Assembly: GCF_002259405.1 (NCBI RefSeq)
Contig: NZ_NPFW01000014.1
Location: forward strand, 305,767-369,766
DNA from: Rhodococcus sp. 14-2483-1-2
GTDB lineage: Bacteria > Actinomycetota > Actinomycetes > Mycobacteriales > Mycobacteriaceae
DNA: 64,000 bases
Reading direction: 5' to 3'
The notes under the pieces are model-generated. The model was not told the origin of the DNA. It saw nothing but the letters and a program-made list of their open reading frames with translations, and did not search any database. The translations under genes were made by a program, and so were the position numbers. This document shows, piece after piece, positions 1-8,195 of this stretch (the first letter of the stretch is position 1; every line of letters starts with the position of its first letter).

Positions 1-2035
1 CGGCCGAGGTCGCGTTCCCTGTTGCGGCCAGGGCCAACCAGAACGACCAGCGCTGGTCGGGATCGAGACGTAGGCCCGACACCGTAGCCGTGCCGTCGAG
101 AAGTGCGCGCAAGTCGGCTGCGCGGGAGCCGTCGAGTTGGGCTGCGGCCGCAGTGGCTCGCGCCCACACCAACTGGGTATCGCTCCCAGGCTCGCTCGCG
201 TGCAGTTGCGTCCACGACGCCTCGAGCCACTGCCGGATCGGTTCGGCCCGTCGGTCCTTCGGGAGGTAGTGCTCGAGGGTGTACGCCACGTTCGCCGTGA
301 CCGCTGACAGCAGGCCGATCTTGGGTTCGTTCGGTGCGAATTGGGTTGCAATGTCGATATATTCGAGTGCAGACAGCTCGGCGTCGCGGGTGGAGTTCCA
401 CAGCGCCGACCACACCAGGCCTCGGGCGAGAGGATCGACGATGCGATCGAGGTGGTTCCGCACGGTGGTAGTCGAGCGCTCGTCGAATCGGATCTTGGCG
501 TACGTCAGGTCGTCGTCGTTGAGCAGAACCAGCGCGGCATCGGGAAAGTCGACCGGCGTTCGTGCCTCGGTGATGTCGAGCTCTCGACGGTCGGTTCTCG
601 TCAGATTCCCGGCCTCGTCGAGGTCGTAGAGCCCGACGGCAATTCGGTGAGGCCGCGGATCTGTCTGCTCGACGGCATCGCCGGTGTAACTGAGCGTGGA
701 GACACCGGTGGTCTGCAGCCATGCTGCAGCCCAGGTGTCGAGGTCGCGTCCGCTCGCGGTGGACATGTCTCTCAGCAGATCGGTCAGTGTGGTGTTCCCG
801 AAAGCATGGGTGCGGAAGTAGGTGCGGGACGCTGCGAAGAAGGCGTCTGCACCCACGAACGCCCCGAGTTGTTTGAGGACACTCGCCCCCTTGGCGTAGG
901 TGATGCCGTCGAAGTTGAGCTTCGCGGCCTCGAGGTCGGTGATGTCCGCGACGATCGGGTGGGTGGTCGGGAGCTGATCCTGCAGGTACGCCCACGCTTT
1001 CCGCCGATTGGCGAAGCTGACCCAGGCATCGGTGAATCGGGTGGCCTCGGCCGACGCGTACGCACCCATGAAGTCCGCGAAGGATTCCTTGAGCCACAGG
1101 TCATCCCACCACTGCATCGTGACGAGGTCGCCGAACCACATGTGCGCCATCTCGTGCAGAATCGTGTTTGCGCGGGCCTCGTACTGAGCTTCGGTTGCCG
1201 CAGAACGGAATACGTACGATTCGGTGAACGTGACGAGGCCGGGATTCTCCATCGCGCCGAGGTTGTACTCGGGAACGAAGATCTGGTCGTACTTTCCGAA
1301 CGGGTACGGGTAGTCGAACTTGTCGTGAAAGAAGTCGAGGCCCCGCTTCGTGGTGTCGAAGATGTCCTCGGCGTCGAAGTATTCGGAGAGAGACGCGCGG
1401 CAATAGGCGCCGAGGGGGACGGTGAGTTCGCCTCGCGTCCAGGACGATTGGACACGGTGATACGGACCGGCCGCAACTGCGGTGATGTAGGTCGATATCG
1501 GCAGGGTCGGCGCGAATGTGGTGACCGTGTCGGCGGTGGTTCCCTCGCGGTTCGACAGCACGGTCCACGTCGGTGGAGCCGTGACCGTCAGAGTGAATGG
1601 GGCTTTGAGGTCCGGTTGCTCGAAGTTCGCGAACACCCGGCGTGCATCGGCCGGTTCGTACTGCGTGTAGAGGTAGACGTTGTCGTCGACGGGATCGACG
1701 AACCGATGTAGTCCTTCACCCGACCGGCTGTACCGTCCCTGCGCACGAATCCGGACGATGTTGTGCTCGGCGAGCCCGACCAGTTGAATCCGGGAGCCGT
1801 CGTAATCGACCGCCGTGTCGATGCCGTTCACGGTGACTTCGTCGACTGCTGCACCGATGAAATCCACCCATGTCGCAGCCGTGGTCGCGTCGAATTCGAT
1901 GGTTGTCACGGTCTCGAAGGTGTCGAGGTCCGCATCCTCTGCGCGTAGAAGATCCAGGTGAACGCGGTAATTCACCCCGCTGATGTGGCGCGATCGCCTA
2001 CGAGTTTCGGTCCGGGTCAGATTCGCAGTGCTCAC
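1..2035 (-). CDS. pepN: Aminopeptidase N (M1 family), 5' part, runs off the window
   Basis: Zinc metallopeptidase that removes N-terminal amino acids from peptides in the cytoplasm. About 678 residues are visible; the family is usually about 850, so the C-terminal end lies before base 1. The substrate-recognition motif GAMEN is at residues 260-264 and the zinc site HEMAH at 294-298, the normal M1 spacing, followed by a KESFADFMG-type stretch carrying the third zinc ligand. The start is taken as GTG at 2035 because the protein opens with an NLTRTETRRR-type N-terminus and a TAGGGT box sits 7 nt upstream, the leaderless arrangement seen elsewhere in this window. It lies 25 bp downstream of the HNH gene on the same strand. 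Confidence 0.93.
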   Translation of the reverse strand, partial: MSTANLTRTETRRRSRHISGVNYRVHLDLLRAEDADLDTFETVTTIEFDATTAATWVDFIGAAVDEVTVNGIDTAVDYDGSRIQLVGLAEHNIVRIRAQGRYSRSGEGLHRFVDPVDDNVYLYTQYEPADARRVFANFEQPDLKAPFTLTVTAPPTWTVLSNREGTTADTVTTFAPTLPISTYITAVAAGPYHRVQSSWTRGELTVPLGAYCRASLSEYFDAEDIFDTTKRGLDFFHDKFDYPYPFGKYDQIFVPEYNLGAMENPGLVTFTESYVFRSAATEAQYEARANTILHEMAHMWFGDLVTMQWWDDLWLKESFADFMGAYASAEATRFTDAWVSFANRRKAWAYLQDQLPTTHPIVADITDLEAAKLNFDGITYAKGASVLKQLGAFVGADAFFAASRTYFRTHAFGNTTLTDLLRDMSTASGRDLDTWAAAWLQTTGVSTLSYTGDAVEQTDPRPHRIAVGLYDLDEAGNLTRTDRRELDITEARTPVDFPDAALVLLNDDDLTYAKIRFDERSTTTVRNHLDRIVDPLARGLVWSALWNSTRDAELSALEYIDIATQFAPNEPKIGLLSAVTANVAYTLEHYLPKDRRAEPIRQWLEASWTQLHASEPGSDTQLVWARATAAAAQLDGSRAADLRALLDGTATVSGLRLDPDQRWSFWLALAATGNATSA

Positions 2036-2060
2036 CGAACCAACCCTATGCGATCGGTTT

Positions 2061-3437
2061 TCACAGGGTCGGCGCGGTGAAGTAGTGATTTCCGAGAGGG
2101 TCGACGATATGAAGGACTCCTTCCGGCAGTAGTTCGGTGCGCCAGAGCTTGCGCGTTTTGAGGTTGTGGTGGAGCCGGCAGCGTGGTCCGATGTTCGTCT
2201 GGATCGTCCAGCCCCCTCGCTCCGGATTCTGCCGATCGAATTCGACGATGTGGTCGAGGTCGCACCGCTCCGAAGGCACGTTGCAGCCAGGATGCAGGCA
2301 GTACGGATGTTCGGCCCGAACCTGCGCGGCAAGGGCCCTGCTCGGCGCGTAGGTCAGTGCCCCCGGCGGCGGGGTCGTCATGCCTCCGTGTCCGTCGGGG
2401 TGTAGGGCGTGGACTGCGCGAGGGTTGTTCTCGACGATGGCACGCCAGCGTTCGATCAAGGTCCCTCCGCCCGGTCTCGATCGAGTCGTTGTATCAGGCG
2501 GCGGTGCGTCGGGTGGCGGTGCATCGGGTGGGAGTGGGTCCGTCGGTGACTTGTCCAGTTGCTCCCTCGTCGGGCGCTCCGGCCCCGGCGGTGCGGAACT
2601 CGTTCCCTCGGTGGCTGTTTCACCGGTGGCGTCGGCATTTGCGTCCGTACGTTCGGGCTTCACTGCCACCGGCTCACCGTGTTCGGGAGCCTCGGGATCC
2701 GCGACGTCACCTCGAGAGGTCAGGCACGTCGAGCACTCGCACAGCAGTGCCTCGCCGCGCATCAGTGCAGTCTGTGCGTCGCCCCGTCGTTGATCGTCCG
2801 AACGCGGATCCTCGGGGTGCAAGCGGGAGACTTCGGCACCGATTCGCGAAAGCTGTTCGTCGGCTTCGCCGTCGGTCATCACGGCAGTGAGGCTCGACAG
2901 TCCTCGTGCCCGTCGACGCACCCGGATGCGCTTCTCTGTGCGCGCGGCACGCTTGCGTACTTCGCGGTCCCAATCTGGATCGGCTTCGGTGAGCAGTCGA
3001 TCGATCTCGCGACCCAGGGTGCCCGGTGCAATTTCTGCGGCAGCTTTGAGAACCTCGGCTTCGATGGCGACGACTGTTTCCGGACGCGCATGAAGCAGAT
3101 GGTCGTGGATCGTCTTGACCCGCTCCATGTCGAGCGAGCCGTCGATGAAACTGTTCCGTACGAGGGGACGCAGTTGCCGCCACATTTGAAGCTTGTTGTG
3201 AACGGCGGCGAAGGTGGACGACATTGCCGCAGCAAGTTCGCAGATCGCCGAGCTGTAGAGATCTTTTTCGGTCACTCCTGTGTCCCACGGCGAGGCGCAT
3301 AGTGTTCGGCCATGAACGTAGTCGTCCATGAGCGCCAGTTCCGATGCTGCGGCGGCGTTTATCGTCCGGCGCGCACCGAGAACGTCGGCGAGTGCACAGT
3401 GATCGTCCGCCATCCACGTCGACTCGCGTAGCCCCAT
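2061..3437 (-). CDS. DUF222 / HNH endonuclease domain protein (13E12-repeat type)
   Basis: 458 residues. The N-terminal two thirds match the helical DUF222 layout, followed by a Pro/Thr/Asp-rich linker with a DAPPPDAPPPD repeat at about residues 300-330. A C-terminal HNH nuclease domain has CLHPGCNVPSERCDLDHI and CRLHHNLKT, which gives the zinc ligands and the catalytic His. These proteins are multicopy in Rhodococcus, Mycobacterium and Gordonia. They are presumed DNA endonucleases, but a cellular role is not established. No mobile-element ends were seen beside this copy. The ATG at 3437 is preceded by a G-rich ribosome-binding sequence. Confidence 0.85.
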   Translation of the reverse strand: MGLRESTWMADDHCALADVLGARRTINAAAASELALMDDYVHGRTLCASPWDTGVTEKDLYSSAICELAAAMSSTFAAVHNKLQMWRQLRPLVRNSFIDGSLDMERVKTIHDHLLHARPETVVAIEAEVLKAAAEIAPGTLGREIDRLLTEADPDWDREVRKRAARTEKRIRVRRRARGLSSLTAVMTDGEADEQLSRIGAEVSRLHPEDPRSDDQRRGDAQTALMRGEALLCECSTCLTSRGDVADPEAPEHGEPVAVKPERTDANADATGETATEGTSSAPPGPERPTREQLDKSPTDPLPPDAPPPDAPPPDTTTRSRPGGGTLIERWRAIVENNPRAVHALHPDGHGGMTTPPPGALTYAPSRALAAQVRAEHPYCLHPGCNVPSERCDLDHIVEFDRQNPERGGWTIQTNIGPRCRLHHNLKTRKLWRTELLPEGVLHIVDPLGNHYFTAPTL

Positions 3438-3529
3438 GTCACCCCCCAGCGACGAAGAGTCGAACTCGTATTCGACCCGTTGCCGAGAAGTGTAGAACCG
3501 GGCACCGACAAGTTCTGATCACGAGACGA

Positions 3530-4438
3530 TCAGCGCGAGCGAACGGCCGAGGCGACATCGAGAGCCAGCAGGTAGTGATTGATGTCGATCGCTGCCCGAG
3601 AGCCAGCTGCTGCCGAATTGATCAATTGTGCCGGCGAGTCCGAGACGTTGCCCGCTGCCCACAGTCCGTCCATGCTGGTGCGGCCGGTCGGGTCGGTTGC
3701 CACCCATCCGTTCTCCAGCTGCGCGCATCCGATTCGGGTGAGCAGACTGTCGTTGGGGACGAACGTCGGGCCGACGAAGACGACCGCTCTGGGAACGACG
3801 GTGCCGTCGACGAGTTCCACGCCTTCGACTACGCCGTCTTCCGCGACGAGCCGAGACACCGGTACGTCCACGATTCCGACGGACCGGGCGTCGAGTCCGA
3901 TCCGTTCGTCTTCGGTCAGTTCGATCCCGTTAGTGAAGAAGATGACGTCCGACGACCATTGGCGAATCAGCGAGGCCTGATGGACGGTGAACGGTCGATT
4001 GGATCCGCCGATCACGGCAATGGGTTGATCTCGCACCTCGTAGCCGTGGCAGTACGGGCAATGCAAGACCCCCGAGCCCCAGTGCTCGCGTACGCCCGGA
4101 ATGTCGGGCAGTTCGTCCCGCAGCCCCGTGGACATCAATACCGATCTGGAATCGAGGACCGAGCCGCTCTCGAGGTGCACCGCGAAACTGTCGTCGATGC
4201 GAGTGACGTTGCCCTGCAGAATCTCTCCGCCGTATCGGATGACCTCGTCGCGGCCGGCCTCGCGTAGCTCGTTGGGGGATGCGCCATCACGCGACAGAAA
4301 ACCGTGAACGTGATCTGCAGGCGCATTGCGTGGATGCCCGGCGTCGACGAGGACCACCCGTCGTCGTGCGCGAGCCAGCAGTGTCGCGGCACTGAGTCCG
4401 GCGGGGCCGCCGCCGATCACCACGGTGTCGTACGTCAA
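3530..4438 (-). CDS. Thioredoxin-reductase-like NAD(P)/FAD-dependent oxidoreductase
   Basis: 302 residues. The N-terminal FAD-binding GGGPAGLSAATLLARAR motif, a CPYCHGYEV dithiol site near residue 130, a second Rossmann segment and a C-terminal LWAAGNVSD-type FAD motif give the standard low-molecular-weight thioredoxin reductase fold. The CPYCHGYE form (rather than CATCD) is typical of TrxR-like enzymes without a paired thioredoxin gene; the substrate is unknown. The start is TTG at 4438, supported by a GAGGAGG ribosome-binding site just upstream. It is divergent from a MarR regulator with a shared palindromic site between them, so MarR control is likely. Confidence 0.85.
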   Translation of the reverse strand: MTYDTVVIGGGPAGLSAATLLARARRRVVLVDAGHPRNAPADHVHGFLSRDGASPNELREAGRDEVIRYGGEILQGNVTRIDDSFAVHLESGSVLDSRSVLMSTGLRDELPDIPGVREHWGSGVLHCPYCHGYEVRDQPIAVIGGSNRPFTVHQASLIRQWSSDVIFFTNGIELTEDERIGLDARSVGIVDVPVSRLVAEDGVVEGVELVDGTVVPRAVVFVGPTFVPNDSLLTRIGCAQLENGWVATDPTGRTSMDGLWAAGNVSDSPAQLINSAAAGSRAAIDINHYLLALDVASAVRSR

Positions 4439-4494
4439 GACGCCTCCTCGTGAATGAGTCGATGAGATGAATTAGGCTGTGAACGTAGCAGAAC

Positions 4495-4510
4495 TGTCAA
4501 CCGGTTAACA
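4495..4510. promoter_or_regulatory. Palindromic operator between FAD oxidoreductase and marR
   Basis: TGTCAACCGGTTAACA is a 16-bp near-perfect inverted repeat with one mismatched pair, centred in the 87-bp divergent intergenic region. Size, symmetry and position fit a MarR-family operator controlling both genes. No binding data; inference from sequence and context. Confidence 0.6.
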
Positions 4511-4525
4511 ATATTGGTGGTGACG

Positions 4526-5026
4526 ATGACCGACGCATCGCTTCGTGAGCTGACCTGCGCACGGTGGGCGGAGTTCAACCCCGACCTCGACGCCTCGCCG
4601 ATGCAGGTGGTTGCCCAGATCAAGCGCATCGTCGCGCTCCTCGAGCTGGCCGTCGAACCGATTTACGCCGAGGCCGGCGTCACGGTGGCCGAAGTCGAAT
4701 TGATGGTGCCGTTGCGCTACGGCACCGAACCCGTGACGGCAGTTCGGTTGGCCGAATTGCTCGGCATGACGCGCGCCGGAGTCAGCAAGGCGTTGGGAAA
4801 GCTCGAACGTCGCGGCTTCCTCGAGCGCGTGCAGAATGCAGAGGATCGGAGGTCTGCGTCGATCACGTTGACCGACGCGGGCAAAGATGTTGTGGACGAG
4901 GTCTTTCCGCGCGAGCTCGCGGCTCACGGCCGATTGTTCGACGCGTTGGGTGCGCGACGGGAGCGGGTCCTCGAAGCCCTCGATGTATTGGCCGAGTCGA
5001 TGGAGGACGGTGTGTCCTCGCAGTGA
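4526..5026 (+). CDS. MarR-family transcriptional regulator
   Basis: 166 residues from the ATG at 4526. In-frame TTG 4514 and GTG 4517/4520 are alternatives, and none has a clear ribosome-binding site. The winged-helix core is visible: a recognition region around LAELLGMTRAGVSKALGKLE, then the wing with the RVQNAEDRRSASITLTDAG stretch characteristic of MarR proteins. It is probably a dimeric repressor of the divergent oxidoreductase gene and of itself through the palindrome at 4495-4510. The ligand is unknown. The Ddn-like gene follows on the same strand 67 bp later and may be co-transcribed. Confidence 0.88.
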   Translation: MTDASLRELTCARWAEFNPDLDASPMQVVAQIKRIVALLELAVEPIYAEAGVTVAEVELMVPLRYGTEPVTAVRLAELLGMTRAGVSKALGKLERRGFLERVQNAEDRRSASITLTDAGKDVVDEVFPRELAAHGRLFDALGARRERVLEALDVLAESMEDGVSSQ

Positions 5027-5093
5027 CGACTCCATCGGCCTGCGACGCCGCTACGCTCGGCAGCACGTGCAGGGCAATCCCGGAGGCGGCACA

Positions 5094-5435
5094 GTGAACA
5101 CCTTTCAGAAGTCGGCAGCAGCGTTCAACAAGGTTTTTGTGGTCGTCATGAAGGCGCCGGTACTCGACAGAGTGCTGGGGCGGTCGATGGGAATCCTGAC
5201 CTACACCGGCCGAAAATCCGGCAAGGAGTTCTCACTGCCTGTGGCCTACAAGCGAACGGGCAATCACGTGAAAGTTGCGGTGGCCGTGCCGGACAAGAAG
5301 AACTGGTGGCGAAATTTCGAGAGCGACGGCGGTCGAGTCGATGTCGACCTCGGCGGCGTCCATCATTCCGGCCTTGCCGTGGCGACTCGTGACGATCGTG
5401 GGCGAGTAACTGTCGACATCGACTTGGAGCGTTGA
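5094..5435 (+). CDS. Ddn-like deazaflavin (F420)-dependent nitroreductase family protein
   Basis: 113 residues. The segment SMGILTYTGRKSGKEFSLPV followed by KKNWWRNFESDGG is the signature of the split-beta-barrel Ddn/DUF385 family, whose members use reduced coenzyme F420 to reduce quinones or nitro compounds. Start is the GTG at 5094, with GGAGG 8 nt upstream. An upstream extension in the same frame overlaps marR and has no family similarity. The protein is shorter at the N-terminus than M. tuberculosis Ddn but keeps the core. F420 use is inferred from family only. Confidence 0.75.
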   Translation: MNTFQKSAAAFNKVFVVVMKAPVLDRVLGRSMGILTYTGRKSGKEFSLPVAYKRTGNHVKVAVAVPDKKNWWRNFESDGGRVDVDLGGVHHSGLAVATRDDRGRVTVDIDLER

Positions 5436-5479
5436 ATACGTCGTAGCCGTCGGGCGCTGACGAACCCTACGATGGCGCC

Positions 5480-5860
5480 ATGAACTTTTTGATTCGGCTC
5501 GTGATCAACGCCGTTGCCATCTGGGTTGCCAAGGAATTCGTGGACGGCGTCACTGTCACCAGCTCGGGGCGCGGCGATGGGTGGGACATCGTGGTGCTGC
5601 TCGGTATCGCGGCCGTGTTGACGGTCGTCAATGCGTTCATCAAGCCGCTGGTGCAGCTCATGTCGCTGCCACTGCTGATTCTGACTCTCGGGCTGTTCAC
5701 TCTCGTGATCAACGCGTTGATGCTGTTGTTGACGGGTTGGCTGTCGTCGCAGACCGGCTACGGCCTCGAGATCGTCGGGTTTGCCGCGGCGTTCTGGGGC
5801 GCGATCATCATCTCGATCGTGAATTTTCTGCTGGGCGCGTTCGTTCCCGACAAGCGCTAG
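5480..5860 (+). CDS. Holin-like (YvlD / phage_holin_4_2 family) membrane protein
   Basis: 126 residues, almost entirely hydrophobic with four predicted membrane segments: residues 1-20, 37-57, 60-88 and 100-122. [19 protein letters not shown] is the conserved core of the COG1950 family. Despite the name these are chromosomal inner-membrane proteins of unknown function, and there is no lysis cassette here. A TACGAT box 6 nt upstream of the ATG suggests a leaderless transcript. Its 3' end overlaps convergent menA by 4 bp. Confidence 0.75.
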   Translation: MNFLIRLVINAVAIWVAKEFVDGVTVTSSGRGDGWDIVVLLGIAAVLTVVNAFIKPLVQLMSLPLLILTLGLFTLVINALMLLLTGWLSSQTGYGLEIVGFAAAFWGAIIISIVNFLLGAFVPDKR

Positions 5861-6726
5861 GCGAAGGCCAACGCCACGCCGGTGCTCGCGCCCCAGACGA
5901 GCATCGCCAGGCCCGAATCGCGCAGTGCAGGAATCAGCTCGAATCCGTGAGCTCCCTTGCGCACCGGGGAATTCGCGCGAGCGGCGAAGGGGAGCGCGAG
6001 CAGGCCGACCAGTGCCCATGGGGTGCGAGCGATCAGAGCGACGGTCATTGCGAACGGCACGACCAGTAGTGCGAGATGCAGGTAGCGGGTGCGGGTGTCG
6101 CCCAATCGCACTGCGAGAGTGAGCTTCCCGGATTCGGTGTCGGTGGGGATGTCGCGAAGGTTGTTGGCAACCAGGACTGCACTCGAGAACGATCCGACGG
6201 CCACCGCTGCCAGTACTCCCGCCCAGTCGATCGTCTCGGCCTGCACGAACTGGGTGCCGAGAACCGCAACGAGACCGAAGAACACGAACACGGCGATCTC
6301 ACCGAAACCGCTGTAGCCGTACGGCTTCGAGCCGCCGGTGTAGTACCAGGCACCGGCGATGCAGACGAGTCCGACGATGACCAACCACCACGCGCTCGTC
6401 GCAGCCAGGACCAGTCCGGCCACTGCACCGACTGCGAAGCAACCGATGGCGGCTTTCTTGACGGCTCCGGCGGACGCGGCCTTCGAACCGACCAGCCTGA
6501 GGGGCCCGACTCGATCGTCGTCGGTGCCGCGGATTCCGTCGGAGTAGTCGTTAGCGAAGTTGACGCCGACGATCAGAGCCAACGAGACGATCAGCGCCAG
6601 CAGCGCCTTCCACCACACTCCTCCGTCCAGCGACACGGCCGCACCGGTGCCGACGAGGACAGGGGCGATCGCGTTCGGGAGTGTGCGCGGTCGCGCACCT
6701 TCGATCCATTGCGCAGTGGTGGCCAT
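5857..6726 (-). CDS. menA: 1,4-dihydroxy-2-naphthoate polyprenyltransferase
   Basis: 289 residues. UbiA-family integral membrane enzyme that attaches the polyprenyl chain to DHNA, giving demethylmenaquinone. The N-terminal [17 protein letters not shown] and the first Asp-rich motif [14 protein letters not shown] are diagnostic of MenA. A second Asp-containing loop ([19 protein letters not shown]) and about eight hydrophobic helices follow. It is the first of several menaquinone genes in the window, about 10 kb from menE. The next gene upstream on this strand (Hsp70-like) is 47 bp away. Confidence 0.95.
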   Translation of the reverse strand: MATTAQWIEGARPRTLPNAIAPVLVGTGAAVSLDGGVWWKALLALIVSLALIVGVNFANDYSDGIRGTDDDRVGPLRLVGSKAASAGAVKKAAIGCFAVGAVAGLVLAATSAWWLVIVGLVCIAGAWYYTGGSKPYGYSGFGEIAVFVFFGLVAVLGTQFVQAETIDWAGVLAAVAVGSFSSAVLVANNLRDIPTDTESGKLTLAVRLGDTRTRYLHLALLVVPFAMTVALIARTPWALVGLLALPFAARANSPVRKGAHGFELIPALRDSGLAMLVWGASTGVALAFA

Positions 6727-6773
6727 GAGCGAGGATCTTTCCGTATCTGTGCGACGGGTGAGAACGCGGCCGG

Positions 6774-8030
6774 TCAGAACGGCAGGCGCGGCAATACCGG
6801 CAACGGGATGACGGGCATCTGAACGCCCGGAATCTGTGGCAGGGGCACGGTGGGGGCAGGCGGAGGTGCAGGCGGGTAGTAGTGCGGCTGCTGGTACTGC
6901 ACGTAGGGCGAGGAATCGGCGGCAGCAGCCGGAGGCGCGGTGGTGGTCGGTGGGGGAGGTGGGATGTCGGGGATCGGTGACGATGTGGCCGTCGTGGTGC
7001 TGGATGCCGCAGGCGTGGTGGTTCGCGGAACCGAATCACCGACGCTGGCGGGGGTGCTCAGCGGTTGACTCTCGTCGCTGGATCCGAGTGCGGTGAACAG
7101 TCCGATCGCGGCGATGACGCCTGCGATCGGTAGTGCGATCATGCCGAGTCGCGCGAGTGCTGGACGGTGCGAGGCGAGGGGCGGCACGTGGGTCGCATCG
7201 ACATGGGTGGCATGCACTGCGGCACCACCGGCGACGACCAGCTCGGGCCTGTCCGGGACGATGACCGGCAGCTGCAGGAAGCGTTCGAGGGTGGCCCGGA
7301 CCAACGGAACGTTGGACGTCCCGCCGATGGCGATGACGGCGTCGGGATAGAACTCGGCTTCGCGACCGAGTCGGCGCACCGTCTCGGCGGCCTCCTCGGT
7401 GGAGCGTGCAATCGACAGCTCGAAGATGTGGCGCTCGAGGAGGATGTGCTCGCCATCGGGTGTGCTGGTGGTCAGGTGCGAGGACAGTGCTTCCTTGATT
7501 CCGCGGCAGAAGGCCGTCAGCGCACTGTCTTCGTCCGGAGATTGGGGCGGACGCACTATGCCGAGACCGAGTATGTGTTCCCGGACCACTGCATCGAAGG
7601 AGGCACCGCTGATGGCCGTGGATCGCGCCGAACCGTAGGAGCGGCCGGACTCGACGTCCACGATGTCGACGTCGACTCCGGTTTCGCCTGCGTCGAACAA
7701 CGCGATCGTTCGGTGGTGGGAGGGGAGCCCTGGGCGTAGGTACTCCATTGCCGCGCCGGTCTTGTCGATGAGGTGGACGTCGGAGACGTACTCCTCGGCC
7801 AGCGCGTCGGCGATCTCGGTGCGTTCCTCGGGGGTGCGATAGGCGACGCCGAGTGATTGGGGCGCGTCCGGACTGTCGACGACGCCGCGGACGACGCGCG
7901 CGACGTCGGATGCCGTAGGGGAGAGCTGCCAGTCGTCGAACGGGGTGCCGTCGGTCCATGCGCCGTCTTCGGTGGTCCGCGCCGTGCGAATGCCGCACGT
8001 GCCCAGGGACACACCCACTGACGAACGCAT
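6774..8030 (-). CDS. Hsp70-like ATPase-domain membrane protein with Pro-rich tail
   Basis: 418 residues from ATG 8030, chosen because GGAG lies 5 nt upstream and the protein begins at the first beta strand ([13 protein letters not shown]); a longer in-frame start at 8144 would overlap the divergent regulator's promoter. Residues 1-270 resemble an actin/Hsp70 nucleotide-binding domain, including an [19 protein letters not shown] phosphate-binding strand. There is no peptide-binding domain. Instead one membrane helix follows ([20 protein letters not shown]), then a Ser/Thr/Pro-rich external tail ending in short Pro repeats. Function unknown; such proteins occur in mycolate actinobacteria. It may be a sensor or an envelope protein. 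Confidence 0.65.
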   Translation of the reverse strand: MRSSVGVSLGTCGIRTARTTEDGAWTDGTPFDDWQLSPTASDVARVVRGVVDSPDAPQSLGVAYRTPEERTEIADALAEEYVSDVHLIDKTGAAMEYLRPGLPSHHRTIALFDAGETGVDVDIVDVESGRSYGSARSTAISGASFDAVVREHILGLGIVRPPQSPDEDSALTAFCRGIKEALSSHLTTSTPDGEHILLERHIFELSIARSTEEAAETVRRLGREAEFYPDAVIAIGGTSNVPLVRATLERFLQLPVIVPDRPELVVAGGAAVHATHVDATHVPPLASHRPALARLGMIALPIAGVIAAIGLFTALGSSDESQPLSTPASVGDSVPRTTTPAASSTTTATSSPIPDIPPPPPTTTAPPAAAADSSPYVQYQQPHYYPPAPPPAPTVPLPQIPGVQMPVIPLPVLPRLPF

Positions 8031-8195
8031 CGCTTCTCCGGCCTCTCCATTTCGGTGACGGTGTTCAGGTATGAAGAACTCGCCCTCATGGCAGGCGACG
8101 TGAACACTGTACCGTCTCGCGGTTTGGTTAGAGGCTCGAAACAATCCGAACGTCAGGTCGAGGGGGTCCCATCATCGGCCTACGATCTGGTGGCA

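Noticed and set aside
5480..5860. Phage holin as evidence of a prophage
   Set aside because: The YvlD-type family is chromosomal; no other phage gene is near.
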